Source: Ilyonectria destructans
Lineage: Eukaryota > Ascomycota > Sordariomycetes > Hypocreales > Nectriaceae
Direction: 5' to 3'
Length of the DNA: 64,000 nucleotides
Assembly (NCBI GenBank): GCA_020740775.1
Contig: JAHEWK010000022.1
Location: forward strand, 918,733 to 982,732
In this document: positions 33,382-44,699 of the stretch, piece by piece
Layout: each line of letters starts with the position of its first letter
Numbering within the stretch: the stretch's first letter is position 1
Position numbers and translations under genes: made by a program
Notes under the pieces: generated by a model
What the model was told of the DNA's origin: nothing
What the model saw: the letters and a program-made list of their open reading frames with translations, nothing else
Database searches by the model: none

Positions 33382-35278
33382 CCCCTGAGTGATACGGCCC
33401 AAGGCTTAGGCAGATGTATTAATGAGCTCGTTCTCCCCACCGCTCCCTTAGCGCTGATCTATCCAACAAGATGCTTAGTAAGGACTCAACCAACAAACTC
33501 TTGCAGCCGGTCATCAGCCCGATGAGCCGGCTTCAAGGCATTCGGTGGTAATCATCCAACCAGTGGCAGCTCATCAGAAACGTATAAACGAATGCTCAAG
33601 CAACCGAAGATGCTCAGACGAGTCGTGTGAAGCTGTTTGAGTTAACTTTTGCCACTATCCCGTGTAGGCAGGTGAGGTAGCAACGCATAAGAATTTCTTT
33701 CGAAGGAGGTCATCAGTTGATGAGACTTGCAAAGCAGTTTACCGTCACCTTCCCAACATACTATTTCGAGAAGGGGAGGATGAGCGCGTCCTGATTGGAA
33801 CGAACCTCTAAACTAAAAGTGGTGTTCTTACAAAGGCCACAGCGATGCTCGACGAACTCTGATCGATCAGTCTTCTCAACAACGATCCCGGAGAGCCAAT
33901 TCAAAAGAATATCGAAAAAGGAGCATTCGGGTTGAATCCTATACAAAACCTCGAGATTTCATGGATTCGAAACTCCAGGAGTTGAAACTTCCGCGTTGAT
34001 ATTTTGTTGGTGGGAGCGGCTTTTAGTGCAGACCACAGTCGTCTGTAGGGTAGGAGCTGGAGATGGCAGAAAAACAAGAGAAAGCAACAATCTGGCTGTC
34101 ACCTGGGGTCTTGAGATGCAGAAGGCAATGGATCCACTGCTTCCTGGCGTCTCCAAATAGAAAGAAAAGATAAATATCGACAAGAGCTGCTGCGACAGGG
34201 ATAATGTAACGAGTGCAATATGATAAAAAGGTGTCGCTCCGTGTCAAGGAAGGAAAAAGCGTGTCGTTTTAATTGCTCGGGCAGACTAGACGCCTTAAGT
34301 AGGGCCATCCTAAGCTAGCTGCTGGCTCCTACTGTATTAATACTCCAGGTGGACCGTTGGCCCCATCACAATATGTCAGCCTAACGTGAAACAGAGGTGG
34401 TTGAACTACTTGTCGGGTTTTTTTTCTAGTTCTCCAGAAAAATCCGATCGCAAGCACTACCCAACTCGATCTTGACACAACTCGTAAAAAGCGTGTTGGT
34501 TTCGTTTCTGGTGAAACCGCAGGCTCAAGACGACGTCTTACCGCTGGAAGCGGTGTTTCTAGTTGCTGCACCGTGATCCTAACGTGACGTAGAGTGTTAC
34601 ACAATATTGTATCTTACTCGGTACAGACAAGAACATCTATGGAAACAAGTACTTAAGTCCCTTGACTTTTACCTTATGTCGACGACTATTTACCGCGTGT
34701 TTATAACCTTGTGTGAGAAATGAGCGGAACGCAGTTTTGAGTCGTTCGAATAGCGTCGATTAGGGTCTGTGGCTCACGAATGCGTACCCCCCCCCCCGGG
34801 GGAAAAAAACATCGTGGCGCGAGTACAGCAAACTCGCGTCGAATGGTTCGTTAGGAACTGTTCCTCGCTTGCAAAGTGGCTTGTTCCAACTACCGCCAGT
34901 GTGTCCGTCTTCCAGTGAATTTCGAGTCCTTCCTCTTCGCCTGGACTGAAGCCGGCTGGGGGATTGTAGATCATTAATAGACCCCGCACGAGGGGGAGAT
35001 TTGCACTCGTGGAAGAGGCGTTGGGTGGCGCACTGTCGGGAATGGTCGGTGTAATGATGTGACTAGGGCCAATAGTTTCAAGTTGTCCGTATAGGTCTCA
35101 TCGTAATCTAGTTCATCTGATAAAAGTAGGAAGAATGGTGGAGGTGCCAGATGGTCGTGGCTACTCCATCTACATTCGCCACAGACAAGGCCGTTCTTTC
35201 TCCTGGTATGCAGTCAACTCCAAACCTGAAGCCCAGGTTGGTCAGCTATACACCCTGAGCTCTTTCTCCGTTGGTTTC
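33382..35278. other. Intergenic stretch with one exon-like frame
   Basis: A minus-strand frame at about 33946-33763 reads CSFFDILLNWLSGIVVEKTD and later HRCGLCKNTTF, and ends at a GTATGT donor, so it may be an exon of a gene I could not assemble. A C/G homopolymer cluster lies near 34789-34803. Nothing else is supportable. Confidence 0.35.
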
Positions 35279-36460
35279 CTAGTAGTCTCCACCGACTTCA
35301 AACGATGCCTCGATGTCTTGCAATGGTAAACCCATCCAGAGAGCCAATTCAAACTGCGCAAGGGCATTCGACGGAGGGATGCACCTTGACGCGATGCCAA
35401 AATCCATCCTGTGCACTCCTACGCGACCTGGCACATGGCTACCGACCAATACAGGGATGGCTGTTCCGTTGAGTGATTTTATAATGTCGTCAATATTACT
35501 TTGGGGCAAGTGGCCTGCCCCAAAGCCGATGGCGAATATACCTGCCGTCCCGGTTTCGATGGTAATGGTGCGACCTGGATCGGCGTTCACAATTTCGACA
35601 CGAGGGAACTTGGTATCCGGTGCGATTTTTCGGACATCAAAGTAAGGTTGGTTGGACAATTGCGAAGACGCAAAGTAGAATTGAACCTTGCCCTCGCTTA
35701 CTATGCCAACATCACCTGTGCAGATGGTATGGAATGCGTTCTCCTGATCGAAACTGTTCTTGACTGTGTATCGGGGGGGTAAGATCCGGCCGGAGAAGAT
35801 AACCAGAACCCCATGATTGTTGGATGCCGAATGCCCAACCACATAGATAACCACAAGAACGGAGTCCAGGGTGTTCTTGTGTCCATCGGTATTGTACGCC
35901 GTCGCTGGGCGGATCGCGCCTGTGGCGACCAATTGCTTCTTACTCCTCACTGTCATCGCGAGGAAGTATGCAAACTCTACCAACCTATCTATGCCCATGG
36001 CAAATACAGCGCCCTATGTGAAGGGATTGTTGAGGCCATCCTGGGCGATTTGACTCCATAGTTTGAGAGCTCCTGGCTTGATATCGATGCTATCCTCGCG
36101 GGCGAGCTCAACGACTCTAATATTGGCGGTTTCGCATATTGTAGGGTTTGCTTCGATCACAGTTGAAATAATTAGGATCGCACTATCGTAGTTCGTAGTT
36201 TCGAATCGAGAATCGGCGGCGGCTGTAATGGTTCCGCCGGTTGAGTAGACCGTAATATTGGGCAATTCTGCGTTAAAGCAGACGAAAGCAGATTCGGGGT
36301 GATAGTGCGCTTGCTGAGCGACCTCGGACGAGAACCATTCCGGGTTTGATAAGGCTGGTGTCCAGTTCCAGAGTTGGCCAGCGGCCAGCGGCTCCAGTGA
36401 GATGGACGTCAGCACAATGGACAGCAGTAGGAAGGACATTGCATTCAGAGGTTGGAACAT
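35279..36460 (-). pseudogene. L-asparaginase (type II, secreted) pseudogene
   Basis: The frame starts at 36460 with a signal-peptide-like segment (MFQPLNAMSFLLLSIVLTS). It continues into STGGTI, the first catalytic-threonine motif of bacterial-type asparaginases. A TAG at 36014-36016 then interrupts the same frame; there is no frameshift, and homology resumes directly after it. Where the family has the second active-site motif THGTDT, this copy has AMGIDR, so the catalytic Thr-Asp pair is damaged too. Downstream landmarks are intact: ATGAIRPATA, GVLVIFSGRI, the GIFAIGFGAGHLP strand-turn and the C-terminal GIAS helix region. Overall length (393 codons plus stop) is normal for fungal enzymes. 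The family hydrolyses asparagine to aspartate and ammonia outside the plasma membrane; this copy should not. Confidence 0.85.
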
Positions 36461-36921
36461 ATTCGGGAGATGGATACTGACACGCTCAATTCTTGAGAAA
36501 TAGTGGGAAGAGTTATTGTCTCAATTCACCATCGCTCATTTTAATGGAGGGAAAGACGCTGCAGCCCGTCTGGCTACCGTTTGGTTGGAGATGACTGGCA
36601 TTGGGTTTCAACAATTTACCACTGTTTTTTTCCGAGGCCGCCGTGAGCACCCAGCAGTAAGCGCTCTCCCGTACTGGGCATCTGCAAGAGTGGCATTTGA
36701 ATCACTTGTGCAGGGGAGAGATGGCAGGCAAGTGGCATGTCCATCGCCCACTCGAAGGATGCCTCGCTATATGCCACCGTTCGAAACCATTCAGGACAAT
36801 AGATATCCGTGCGAAATCCCTTGGTACTGTAGAATCAGTTTGGCGCCAACCCTCACATCGCGAACGCGATTGGGAGGATAACAGGCGGGAGGATGACAGG
36901 CGGCGCGGATGGGTATCTACT
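36461..36921. other. Spacer before hAT 2
   Basis: No gene seen. The stretch would include the promoter of the asparaginase pseudogene and the left flank of the hAT 2 element. Confidence 0.4.
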
Positions 36922-36942
36922 GCAGACTTCTCAACAAGCAGT

Positions 36943-38314
36943 CAGTTATCAAGCAGTACTGATTACTGATTGATACTGATATGATATCAGTATCAGTAAG
37001 CTCCTAATCAATCAATCAGTAATCAGTAACGCACGTGACCAGGTTATATCTGGCTTCCAAATTATGTGGCCTGGCTGCCTGCTGCAGAGTCCGAATTCAA
37101 GTACTACGCACTCGACGCTCCGACGCGTGGTGTGCAATTAGTGAATCTTCCGATGTTCTGCTAAGATATGTTAGCGGGTACAGCTGTAGCACTGTGTTTA
37201 TCTATGGTAAATGAGGTAACTTATCTTATAATCGAAACTATCGTCCTGACAAAAGTCCAGAATTGCATTCTTTCTCTATGTTCAACGGCAGCCTAATTTT
37301 ATAACTTTGAATGGACTATCTAGCTGGTTTCCAAGAAGAGTATTTGTACCGTGAGAGACGGCGAAGTGCATATTATCTGGGTGGTGAAACCTAAGGCTAT
37401 TGAGTTAAGAGATACCCACTCCACCATTATAAATACGCGGGATGCGCGGTAGCCCCTATCTGGCGCATATAGGGTAAGCTGGCTCACGTAACATACTCTC
37501 GAGCAAAACAATTGAGATGCCAATAAACACACTGGTCTATTCCTGAGAATCGCATTCGTACAAGTTAAAGTATAGTCGCGGAATTTCTCTTGCTGAGACC
37601 TTCCGTCTGGTATCAATTACCATTACGGTTAAAGATATATTTCCAAGTTGTCGTTTTGTAGTCGAGAAAGCCATGGGTATGACGCAGCATACTGACCCAC
37701 TGTCACCATCAGATATGTCCCGACCCAAAGCATAGGTTAAGTCAAGTCCAGTTCGCTTGAAAGCTGTTTGTCTCTCAAGTATTTTCTCTACTCTCACCAT
37801 CCCAATTCATATCGCTTTATTTATTGACGAAGACGAAGACGACGACAAAAAGTCCAAGCGGTCGGTATCAGGGACCTGCGCCCAAACCAAAATACACGCC
37901 TGGACGGATGTACTAGCGACTTTGCAGGTCCCCTGCAGACCTTGACCTGGAGGCTCAACGTCCATGGCCCACCATTCACCCTTAGGAGTACGTACGCAAG
38001 CTCAGTAACGAGCTCAATAATCAATTCTAATCAAACGCCAGAATGGCGCGAGAAGAACGCGAAGCTGACGCGGGTGGGACAGGGCAGCTGCAAGACGAAG
38101 GTTTTTCGAGTTTGACTCAAGGAGATGATGCCCTTCAGCGCCCGATCATTGGCTAGCGGGCCGTTAGGAGGGCCAAACTGTGACGTTGAAGGTGGGGTCC
38201 AAGTCATGGACGCGGTGGTGGTGTGCTGATTGAAACAGATTGTCTCTTTGCACACAACTTGAAGGACTTCAATAGCTTGCACTTGTAACACATGAATAAA
38301 TACCAAGCGTCAAT
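36943..38314. other. Left non-coding part of hAT 2
   Basis: Subterminal ACTGATT repeats, then about 1.2 kb without a convincing frame before the transposase ATG. It may carry older inserted sequence, since it is long for a hAT leader. Confidence 0.45.
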
Positions 38315-40566
38315 ATGCCTACCGGGTCGTCTCTATTTGTAGGGGACGTTGAATACGAAGAATTAAGCTCACCAGCTCCAGAATCAAGCATCTCCGCAGC
38401 CGTGCGGCCTCATTCACAGCAATCATTTTTCTCCACGTCCTCCTCCGCTTCTTCCGTGTCTAAGCCTCAATCTCAGTCGACGAAACGTAAACTCCGCGCG
38501 CCAGAAACCTGGAAGCACTTCCGCGTGCCCCAAGGAGACGAAGAGACACACCAGAATAACCAGAGACTCTGGTATTGTCAACACTGTCACAATCCGCCAT
38601 GGCGTACAGTCTCCACTACAAGCGCCAAACGGCATATGCGAAGTGGCCACTGTATTATCATTGACGATGAAGAAAGGCCAGCCAAGAAGGCACTTCAACA
38701 GTCTCTTGAAGTAGCATTTACACTTGTCGAAGAGAAGAACCGAAACCTAGTATCCCGTGACGAACAATCGATACTACGGAATGCGATCCAACTTGACGCA
38801 TTCTACGAGGCTCAGATCCAACTTATCACAAGCCGGCGGCTCCCATTCAGCTGTGTCTCTTGGCCGGAATACCAAGCACTTCTCTGCGCAGTTAACCCAA
38901 GAGCTGAAGAGTTCCTTATTCAGTCAGGCAATACAGTAGTGGCTCATATTGAGCTGTCATACGTCATACATCGCGAGAACATCAAAGCTCAATTACAGGC
39001 GGCAAAGTCACAAGTCCACTTTAGCATCGATCTATGGTCATCACCGCATCGCAAGGGATTTCTCGGAATATGTGGGCAATGGGTTGATGAGCATTATGAA
39101 CTCCGTGAGGCCTTATTAGGTCTACCGAACGTACAGCACAGTCACTCCGGAGAGACAATGTCACGGCACTTGCTGGACACCATACGGTATTTCAATATCG
39201 CAAGCAACATTGGCTACTTTACGTCAGATAACGCTAGCTCCAATGACACTTGCATGCGTGCTTTGTCAACGGCATTGGCGAACGAATATGGCATTGGATT
39301 CGACCCCATTGATCGCCGCGTTCGATGTGGAGGCCATATTATCAATCTGTGCCTCCAGGCGTTTCTCTTCGCCTCCAGCAAAGAGGCACTCAATGCTGCC
39401 ATTGAAGAGGCAGATAGGAACGTAAATACCACAGTTGTTGAGTCTCTACAGGCGAAATTGCAGCAGAAGAGTAGCAAGGGCAAGCAGCGAAATGTGCCGG
39501 AGGATCGATCCGAATGGCGCTCGATGGGCCCCCTTGGCAAACTACACAATATCGCCGTATTTATACGGAGTTCTACAATACACAGCGATGCTTGGGAGCG
39601 CCTGGCAGGCCGTGTACTCGGCATTGACAATGCAACCAGGTGGAATTCATGGTACATGTTGCTTCGTACTGCACTCGAGAAGAAAGACAAACTTATGGTC
39701 TTTCAACAAGATCATCATAAAGCCTTGGGCGACGATAGTCTCACACAGGATGACTGGGATGTCCTCAGATTGACGGCGGACTTCCTCCAACCGTTCTGGC
39801 AGGCTACGCAGGCTCAGCAGAAGAAGTGGTCGTCGTTAGATCAGCTACTTTACCACATGGATATCCTGCTCAAGCATTTCGAAGATGCTAAGGTATATAC
39901 TAGTTGCGACCTTATTTAGCCTTATGGTACTGACTATTTATAGAAGACGTACGCCGATCATCAACGCCTTATCCACTCTATCCACATGGGCTGGTTTGTG
40001 CTTGATAAGTACTACTTTAAGACCGATGAGACGCCTGTATATTCCGCGGCATTGCTTCTCCACCCTCAAAGCGATTGAAGTACCTCCGCCAGAACTGGCA
40101 CGTTGATTGGCATGACAGTGCAATCAATAAGGCTAGGCAGATCTGGAGTCAGTACAAAGATCTCCCTGTTACCACTTCTCCGGAGGAGGCTTCGGAGATC
40201 CAGATGACAGCGTACGATAAACTGGCGCAGTCGCTCGATGTGACGGAGGCATATGACGACGAGGATGAGCTGGAGAAGTTTATTAATGGTTCTCCATGCA
40301 AGATCGCAGTTACTCCGCTTGCCTGGTGGAGCAGAGAAGAGCAACGGATCGAATACCCCCGGCTACATAAGATAGCTATTATCGTACTTTCGATTCCGCC
40401 TATGTCGGATAAGGCGGAACGTGTCTTTTCAGGGGCTCGGCGTACTGTTTCGTATGACCGTGCACGCCTCGGGGCGGAGAACATTGAGATGACAGAGTGT
40501 ATTGGGAACTGGAACAAGAATGACCTCATTCGGAAGGTGCACGTACTACCAAATGATGACAATTAG
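38315..40566 (+). pseudogene. hAT family transposase with one frameshift
   Basis: Exon 1 is 38315-39892 and exon 2 starts at 39944; the 51-bp intron has branch ACTGAC and acceptor ATAG. Exon 1 has a BED finger (WYCQHCHNPPW...H), the catalytic DLWSSP, a second acidic block TSDNASSNDT and RCGGHIINL. In exon 2 the frame AALLLHP breaks at 40064-40066. One missing base moves homology (SKRLKYLRQNW) to another frame, which stays open to the dimerisation signature SIPPMSDKAERVFSGA and ends at 40566. Everything else is intact, so decay is recent or a sequencing error. It is a different family from hAT 1. Confidence 0.88.
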
Positions 40567-40672
40567 GCTGAAGATCGTTGCAACAGCAGCATGTCTTGCC
40601 ACTTACTGATAAGCTAATCAATCAGTATCAGTAAACATAGTAATCAATCAATCAGTATCAGTATAGGCCTTA

Positions 40673-41203
40673 TCAATCAGTACTGCTTGTTGAGAAGTCT
40701 GCTGGAGGCGCAGATTCGTGCGTATACGCCTGGGAATCGGTGCCTGAGGTTTGTTTATGTGTGTTTAAAAGCGCCGTTCTGCTCAGCACTGACTTAAAAT
40801 CTTGTCGCTCGATTGCTTCTTGTCGCTCGACTGCTTCTTGTCGCTCGATTGCTTCTTGTCGCTCGATTGCTTCTTGTCGCTCGATTGCTTCTTGTCGCTC
40901 GATGTTTCGTCGCTCAATTGCTTCTTGTCGCTCGATTTTTCGTCGCTCGACTTTTCGTCGCTCGACTGCTTCTTGTCGCTCGATTTTTCGTCGCTCAATT
41001 GCTTGTTGCTCGATTGTTCGCCGCTCGATTGTTTCTTGTTGCTCGATTGCTCGTCGCTCAATTGCTTGCTGCTCGATTGCTTGTCTTAGACGTGCCTGCG
41101 CTTGGTCGACGTGCAGTCCCGAAGGCTGGCCCTCTCGCTCTACAGGAGCACTTCCTTGAGCTGGAGACTCCGCCGGATTCAGAATTGCCGCAAGGGACAA
41201 CAT
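40673..41203 (-). CDS. Repeat-rich protein (IERQEA repeats), 3' end in hAT 2
   Basis: A 176-codon frame starts at the ATG 41203 (MLSLAAILNPAESPAQGS) and runs into an array of 5- and 6-residue repeats of the forms IERQEA and IERRK. These are highly charged and probably form a long helix or coiled coil. The last codons (ADFSTSSTD) are read from the hAT 2 terminal repeat. The frame therefore seems truncated by, or fused to, the transposon. The N-terminus resembles the start of fungal nuclear regulators but no domain is visible. Composition could also mean a chance frame through a minisatellite. Confidence 0.4.
   Translation of the reverse strand: MLSLAAILNPAESPAQGSAPVEREGQPSGLHVDQAQARLRQAIEQQAIERRAIEQQETIERRTIEQQAIERRKIERQEAVERRKVERRKIERQEAIERRNIERQEAIERQEAIERQEAIERQEAVERQEAIERQDFKSVLSRTALLNTHKQTSGTDSQAYTHESAPPADFSTSSTD
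40800..41090. repeat. Minisatellite with 15- and 18-bp units
   Basis: Units are TTGTCGCTCGATTGCTTC (18 bp, about five near-perfect tandem copies at the left) grading into 15-bp variants such as TTTTCGTCGCTCGAC to the right. All keep the same coding phase on the minus strand. Confidence 0.93.
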
Positions 41204-41480
41204 TTCGTCTGCTCGTCACTCCGAAACAGCAATTTCCTGTGTGGTGCACGACCGGGAGAAGAATGCGATTTTTATCGTGGCGCTGGGTGGTACAGTGGCT
41301 CTTTCGGTGGTGGCTGTGGTTGGAGAGATGGTGTTTAGCCGTCTAAAGGAAAGCGAGCACATATCGCGGCGGAATGACAGCTTCGGGCGGGCAGAGGCTA
41401 GTGAAGGGGAAGGAAGGTAAGACAGATTCTTAAAGAGAAGAAATATTTACAGCTGATGATGCATGGCTTTAAGACAAGTA
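41204..41480. other. Spacer left of the MITE
   Basis: Probable promoter side of the repeat-rich gene; no further feature seen. Confidence 0.35.
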
Positions 41481-41810
41481 CCCGTTGGTTCAAATGTGGA
41501 GCAAGCTCCAAGGCGAACCAACTAAGCAAGCTTAGTTGGCCACAAAATTGCGAGACAGCCACAAAACTGCGAGACAGGATCAAGATCACATGAACTTTGC
41601 TATCAGATTGTTAACCGAAAAGAGCCCGATGCGATTTTCGAGAGCTAAATTTTTGAGCGGCAGATATACCTTTTGTACTAACAGATTTACGCCGATTTCC
41701 CCGCCAACTCTGATGCTGTCTCGCGTTTTTGTGGCTGTCTCGCAATTTTGTGGCCAACTAAGCTTGCTTAGTTGGTTCGCCTTGGAGCTTGCTCCACATG
41801 AACCAACGGG
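41481..41810. mobile_element. MITE with ~97-bp terminal inverted repeats
   Basis: The left arm (41481-41577) and the reverse complement of the right arm (41716-41810) match almost base for base, starting CCCGTTGGTTCA. The arms enclose 138 bp of non-coding sequence. A TA dinucleotide flanks both ends (41479-41480 and 41811-41812), as expected for Tc1/mariner-mobilised elements, though the match could be chance. No coding capacity. The arms contain a near-palindrome around AAGCAAGCTT. Confidence 0.88.
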
Positions 41811-42669
41811 TACTTCAACCAGCTTGAAAGCAAGGACTGCGGGGCTGAAGTGGTGGCCGGGACTGCGCGGTGCATCCGGAGCTGTCCCAGCTCATCTTAT
41901 TTAGCAATAAGTAAAAGGGAGAAGTGACATAGCTGTACTGCACCGAGGTTGTGATATTTATTAGTGGAATACTGAACTCTTCACTCTCCGGTTTCTCATT
42001 CCTTCACTGCTGCTGTACGGTCAGCCATTCGGTCTCGCCCGGAACCGCGGAACGAGATTTTTTGGCTTGCTCGAGTGTTATCCTGCCCTGATAGCTAATC
42101 GCACCGTTGCACTGCATATGAATCGGGGTTGTTGATGCATCCGAATGAGACTTAGGTAGCAGAGAAGCCCTCCTGAGAACCCCCTTCCTCGCCCCAGTTT
42201 TCGACTAGTCTTGTCACACCCTGCTCCTCATCGCCTAATTATGCGCCGTGATGGAAAGAGAATAAATTATTGTGGTTATCAACAGCCCTGTATTGCAGCT
42301 GCACAAGAAGGCTGGGGAGTGCACTCAGGGATCATGAGAGTAGATTGAGCACATCCTAAGACTCCGGGTAGCACCAAGAAACAAGGCTACCAATCATGTA
42401 AAAGAGAATTTGGGCCAACATACCGCGGTAGCCCATTTTCAGGCATTCCTGTTACATTCCACCAGGGTCGATAAGCGGGTGGCTCTCGCCCTGTTCCCCA
42501 TCGAGAATAGCCGCCGAGGTTCACGTTCCCACTCCTGATCCTGCTTGCTCACCGCCATGCAAATGGCTTTTATAGTAAGCTTCTCTTTCAGGTAGATGAC
42601 GTCTCGTCATGGGTTATTTCGCTAGCCGACCCTTGGGCTCAAATTAGGTACCAAGTGGCTGAGTTGGCG
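41811..42669. other. Intergenic stretch
   Basis: About 860 bp with no gene or repeat that I can support. Confidence 0.4.
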
Positions 42670-43010
42670 TCATTTTATTTTGAACGAGGCTCGGCAGTGG
42701 TCCGTCGTGTTGTTTGGATGCCAAAGACAGAGCAACGAGCGGGGTTTTGGGAAGGAGGTCATAACAGCATTAATGCAGGCAAGGCAGCGGTCCGTCAGAA
42801 TGACAGAGGGTAGTTTGGCGCTATGGTGTTCGTACAGTGACCACAACCAATCCAATGCCCAAATGAAGTCGCCTACGGTCTCACCACTAAGGAATGCAAA
42901 TGCTATGCAAAAAGATCGTTGATAGACATCGACGCCTGTCATATCGAGAAGCGGCATGCTATGCTTATTCGTCTTATACTTGCAGTTTAATAATAGTATA
43001 TTGAAGATAC
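42670..43010 (-). pseudogene. MULE (Mutator-like) transposase fragment
   Basis: The minus-strand frame reads CKYKTNKHSMPLLDMTGVD, then FCIAFAFLSGET, WALDWLWSLYE, LPSVILTDRCLACINAV and LLCLWHPN. These are in order the conserved blocks of the fungal MULE transposase domain, with DMTG and the TDR acidic residues visible. It is bounded upstream by an in-frame stop near 43018 and lacks N- and C-terminal regions, so about 110 residues of a much larger protein remain. No terminal repeats were found. Confidence 0.8.
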
Positions 43011-43206
43011 GCTAAGAAATCCAGGTGAGCAACTAGGGTCGTGGTACTCGACCGTCTTGACCAAACTGTAATTATTCGACTCCAAAAGCCTTCCTGATCG
43101 AGCTAGCTAGCCAGTGCATCAACTAAACTTTGACATTTGCAAAGCCCTATTCTAGTGGCTGCAATTCTATTGTAAATGTCTTGTTGAGTGGCTAGAGAGC
43201 TGCTTT

Positions 43207-44699
43207 TTAGGGTTTTGACCTTTTGGCCGGGCGTATATCGTCTAGTGAGAGGGTAAGGTCTATGACGCTGGCGGCCCGCTTATTGTCACTTGTTTCATGC
43301 CACTTTCCATCAGAACCGATAGTTACAGTTTCGGACTGTGTTGCGCGGAGAACATCCATTACATACCTAGCAGACGGATACATGAGTAGGGGAGATGAGA
43401 CTATGGTTGGATATGTATGACTCACTTATCAATTGCGAGTTCGTGAAATGGCACGGAGTTAGAACAGATTGGGCATTCCCAAGTTGGGTCCTGAATCTGG
43501 AGCTTGAAGTAGGACATCGCGTCGAAACATCGATTGTGCGCGCAACTCCGTCCCCGGCAAGGTATGTTCAGCCTCGCCTTTGACAAGGGACACATAAGCG
43601 ACATCACCCGAGAAGTTATGATGACATCACTGCTCTGGGATTCCTTGGTGCCTGCGTGTCGTTAGCATCGCTATCTGCTGCGATTTAGGGATGGCTAGTT
43701 CTTACACTGTTCAACAACAGACTGTTTGGAGATCCTCCATGGGATCTGATCGACCAATTCTTGGCTGGATGTATACGTACACCTGTTCACAGCAAAGGCT
43801 GTGATTAGTTTCGAAGAACGATAAGTAAATTCGATCTTATTAGTATCGTTCTTGCCGAAGCCAAAATAAGGGGTGACGTCAACACGCCTGATGTTCGGCC
43901 CGTCTAGATTCACCTTGACCTCCTTAGAGTTGACCAACAACTGAGGTTGGACTAAATCTTTAGCAGTGTAGAAGATCATTACTCTTGCATTTCTGTCTTC
44001 CCTCCCATGCTTTAAATGTACATGGCTGTTGACATTCAGCTCCACGGTGATGGACCTATGGCCAACAGGGTGTACTAAATTGCAGTCAGTTACGAAGTCC
44101 GTGGAGGTTGAGTACTGTCTTAGGCTCTGAGTATGACTTGCCAGCGTGCATGGGTTCGCCAAGGGAACCTAGACTAGCCAACACTGGTCTCTCTAGCGAC
44201 CGCGTAGATGTGGCAGTTACATGAACAGGACGGGCGACGTTGCGACGTTTGGTGGCGCTGCGACGTCTGGTGGCGCTGCCTTCAGACGTTGCCGGGGGAG
44301 GGGGATTAGAGACGGGGTGGCGTTTGGTAGCTGCTTGAGTCTGCAATTCCTTGGCCACATTCTGCTGGATAATTTTGACAGTATTCGGGTCGCAGGAAAC
44401 TTCATCGACAACTATGCGGAGAACCACAAGTTAATGCGGTGCTATGAGAGCGAATGAAAATGAGAAAATTCGCGATCAGAGTGATGGGGAGGATTAGGAG
44501 GTAACGGGTAAATGTGAGGCTGAGCGTACAAGGTGGCGAATAGTCGATGGATGTGCGAAGACTCACGATTGAGCAAGACATTCTGCAGACCAGGTTTGTG
44601 AAGATGGCCGATGTCCATCAGGAGCTTCACCATAGAGTCCCGGGCCCTAAGCAATGAGCCTGGAGCCGCAGCTGGACCCGAACCGGCAGATGATGCCAT
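43207..44699 (-). CDS. SUMO E3 ligase, PIAS/Siz family (PINIT and SP-RING)
   Basis: This is a multi-exon gene. Exon 1, 44699-44567, has a short SAP-like segment (SMVKLLMDIGHLHKPGLQNVLLN) and a GTGAGT donor. The next exon begins near 44411. The join into the PINIT exon (about 44162-43706) is unresolved; an intron or frame change lies between 44230 and 44090. Later introns are clear: 43652-43705 (GTAAGA, GCTAAC branch, CGCAG) and 43367-43425 (GTGAGT, GCTAG). The PINIT domain shows NARVMIFYTAKD and KEVKVNLDG. The spliced SP-RING reads MSLMCPLSKARLNIPCRG, CAHNRCFDA, WECPICS and LAIDKYVMDVL, with the zinc ligands present, and the tail has a VIDLTL SUMO-interacting-like motif. Family members transfer SUMO in the nucleus. 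Confidence 0.8.

Larger units (their letters stand above)
36922..40702 (+). mobile_element. hAT transposon 2
   Basis: A perfect 21-bp inverted repeat begins GCAGACTTCTCAACAAGCAG at 36922-36942 and recurs as its complement at 40682-40702. Inside each end lie many copies of ACTGATACTGATTGATT-type words (36952-37030 and 40605-40690), typical hAT subterminal repeats. The region encloses a frameshifted hAT transposase gene. I found no matching 8-bp flanking duplication. Confidence 0.8.

Noticed and set aside
33761..34308. Multi-exon minus-strand gene upstream of the RING gene
   Set aside because: One exon-like frame exists but no consistent start or neighbour exon; much of the upstream part is pyrimidine-rich leader-like sequence.
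41398..41904. Small proteins over the MITE
   Set aside because: Both frames read through the inverted-repeat arms and mirror each other; artefacts of the palindrome.
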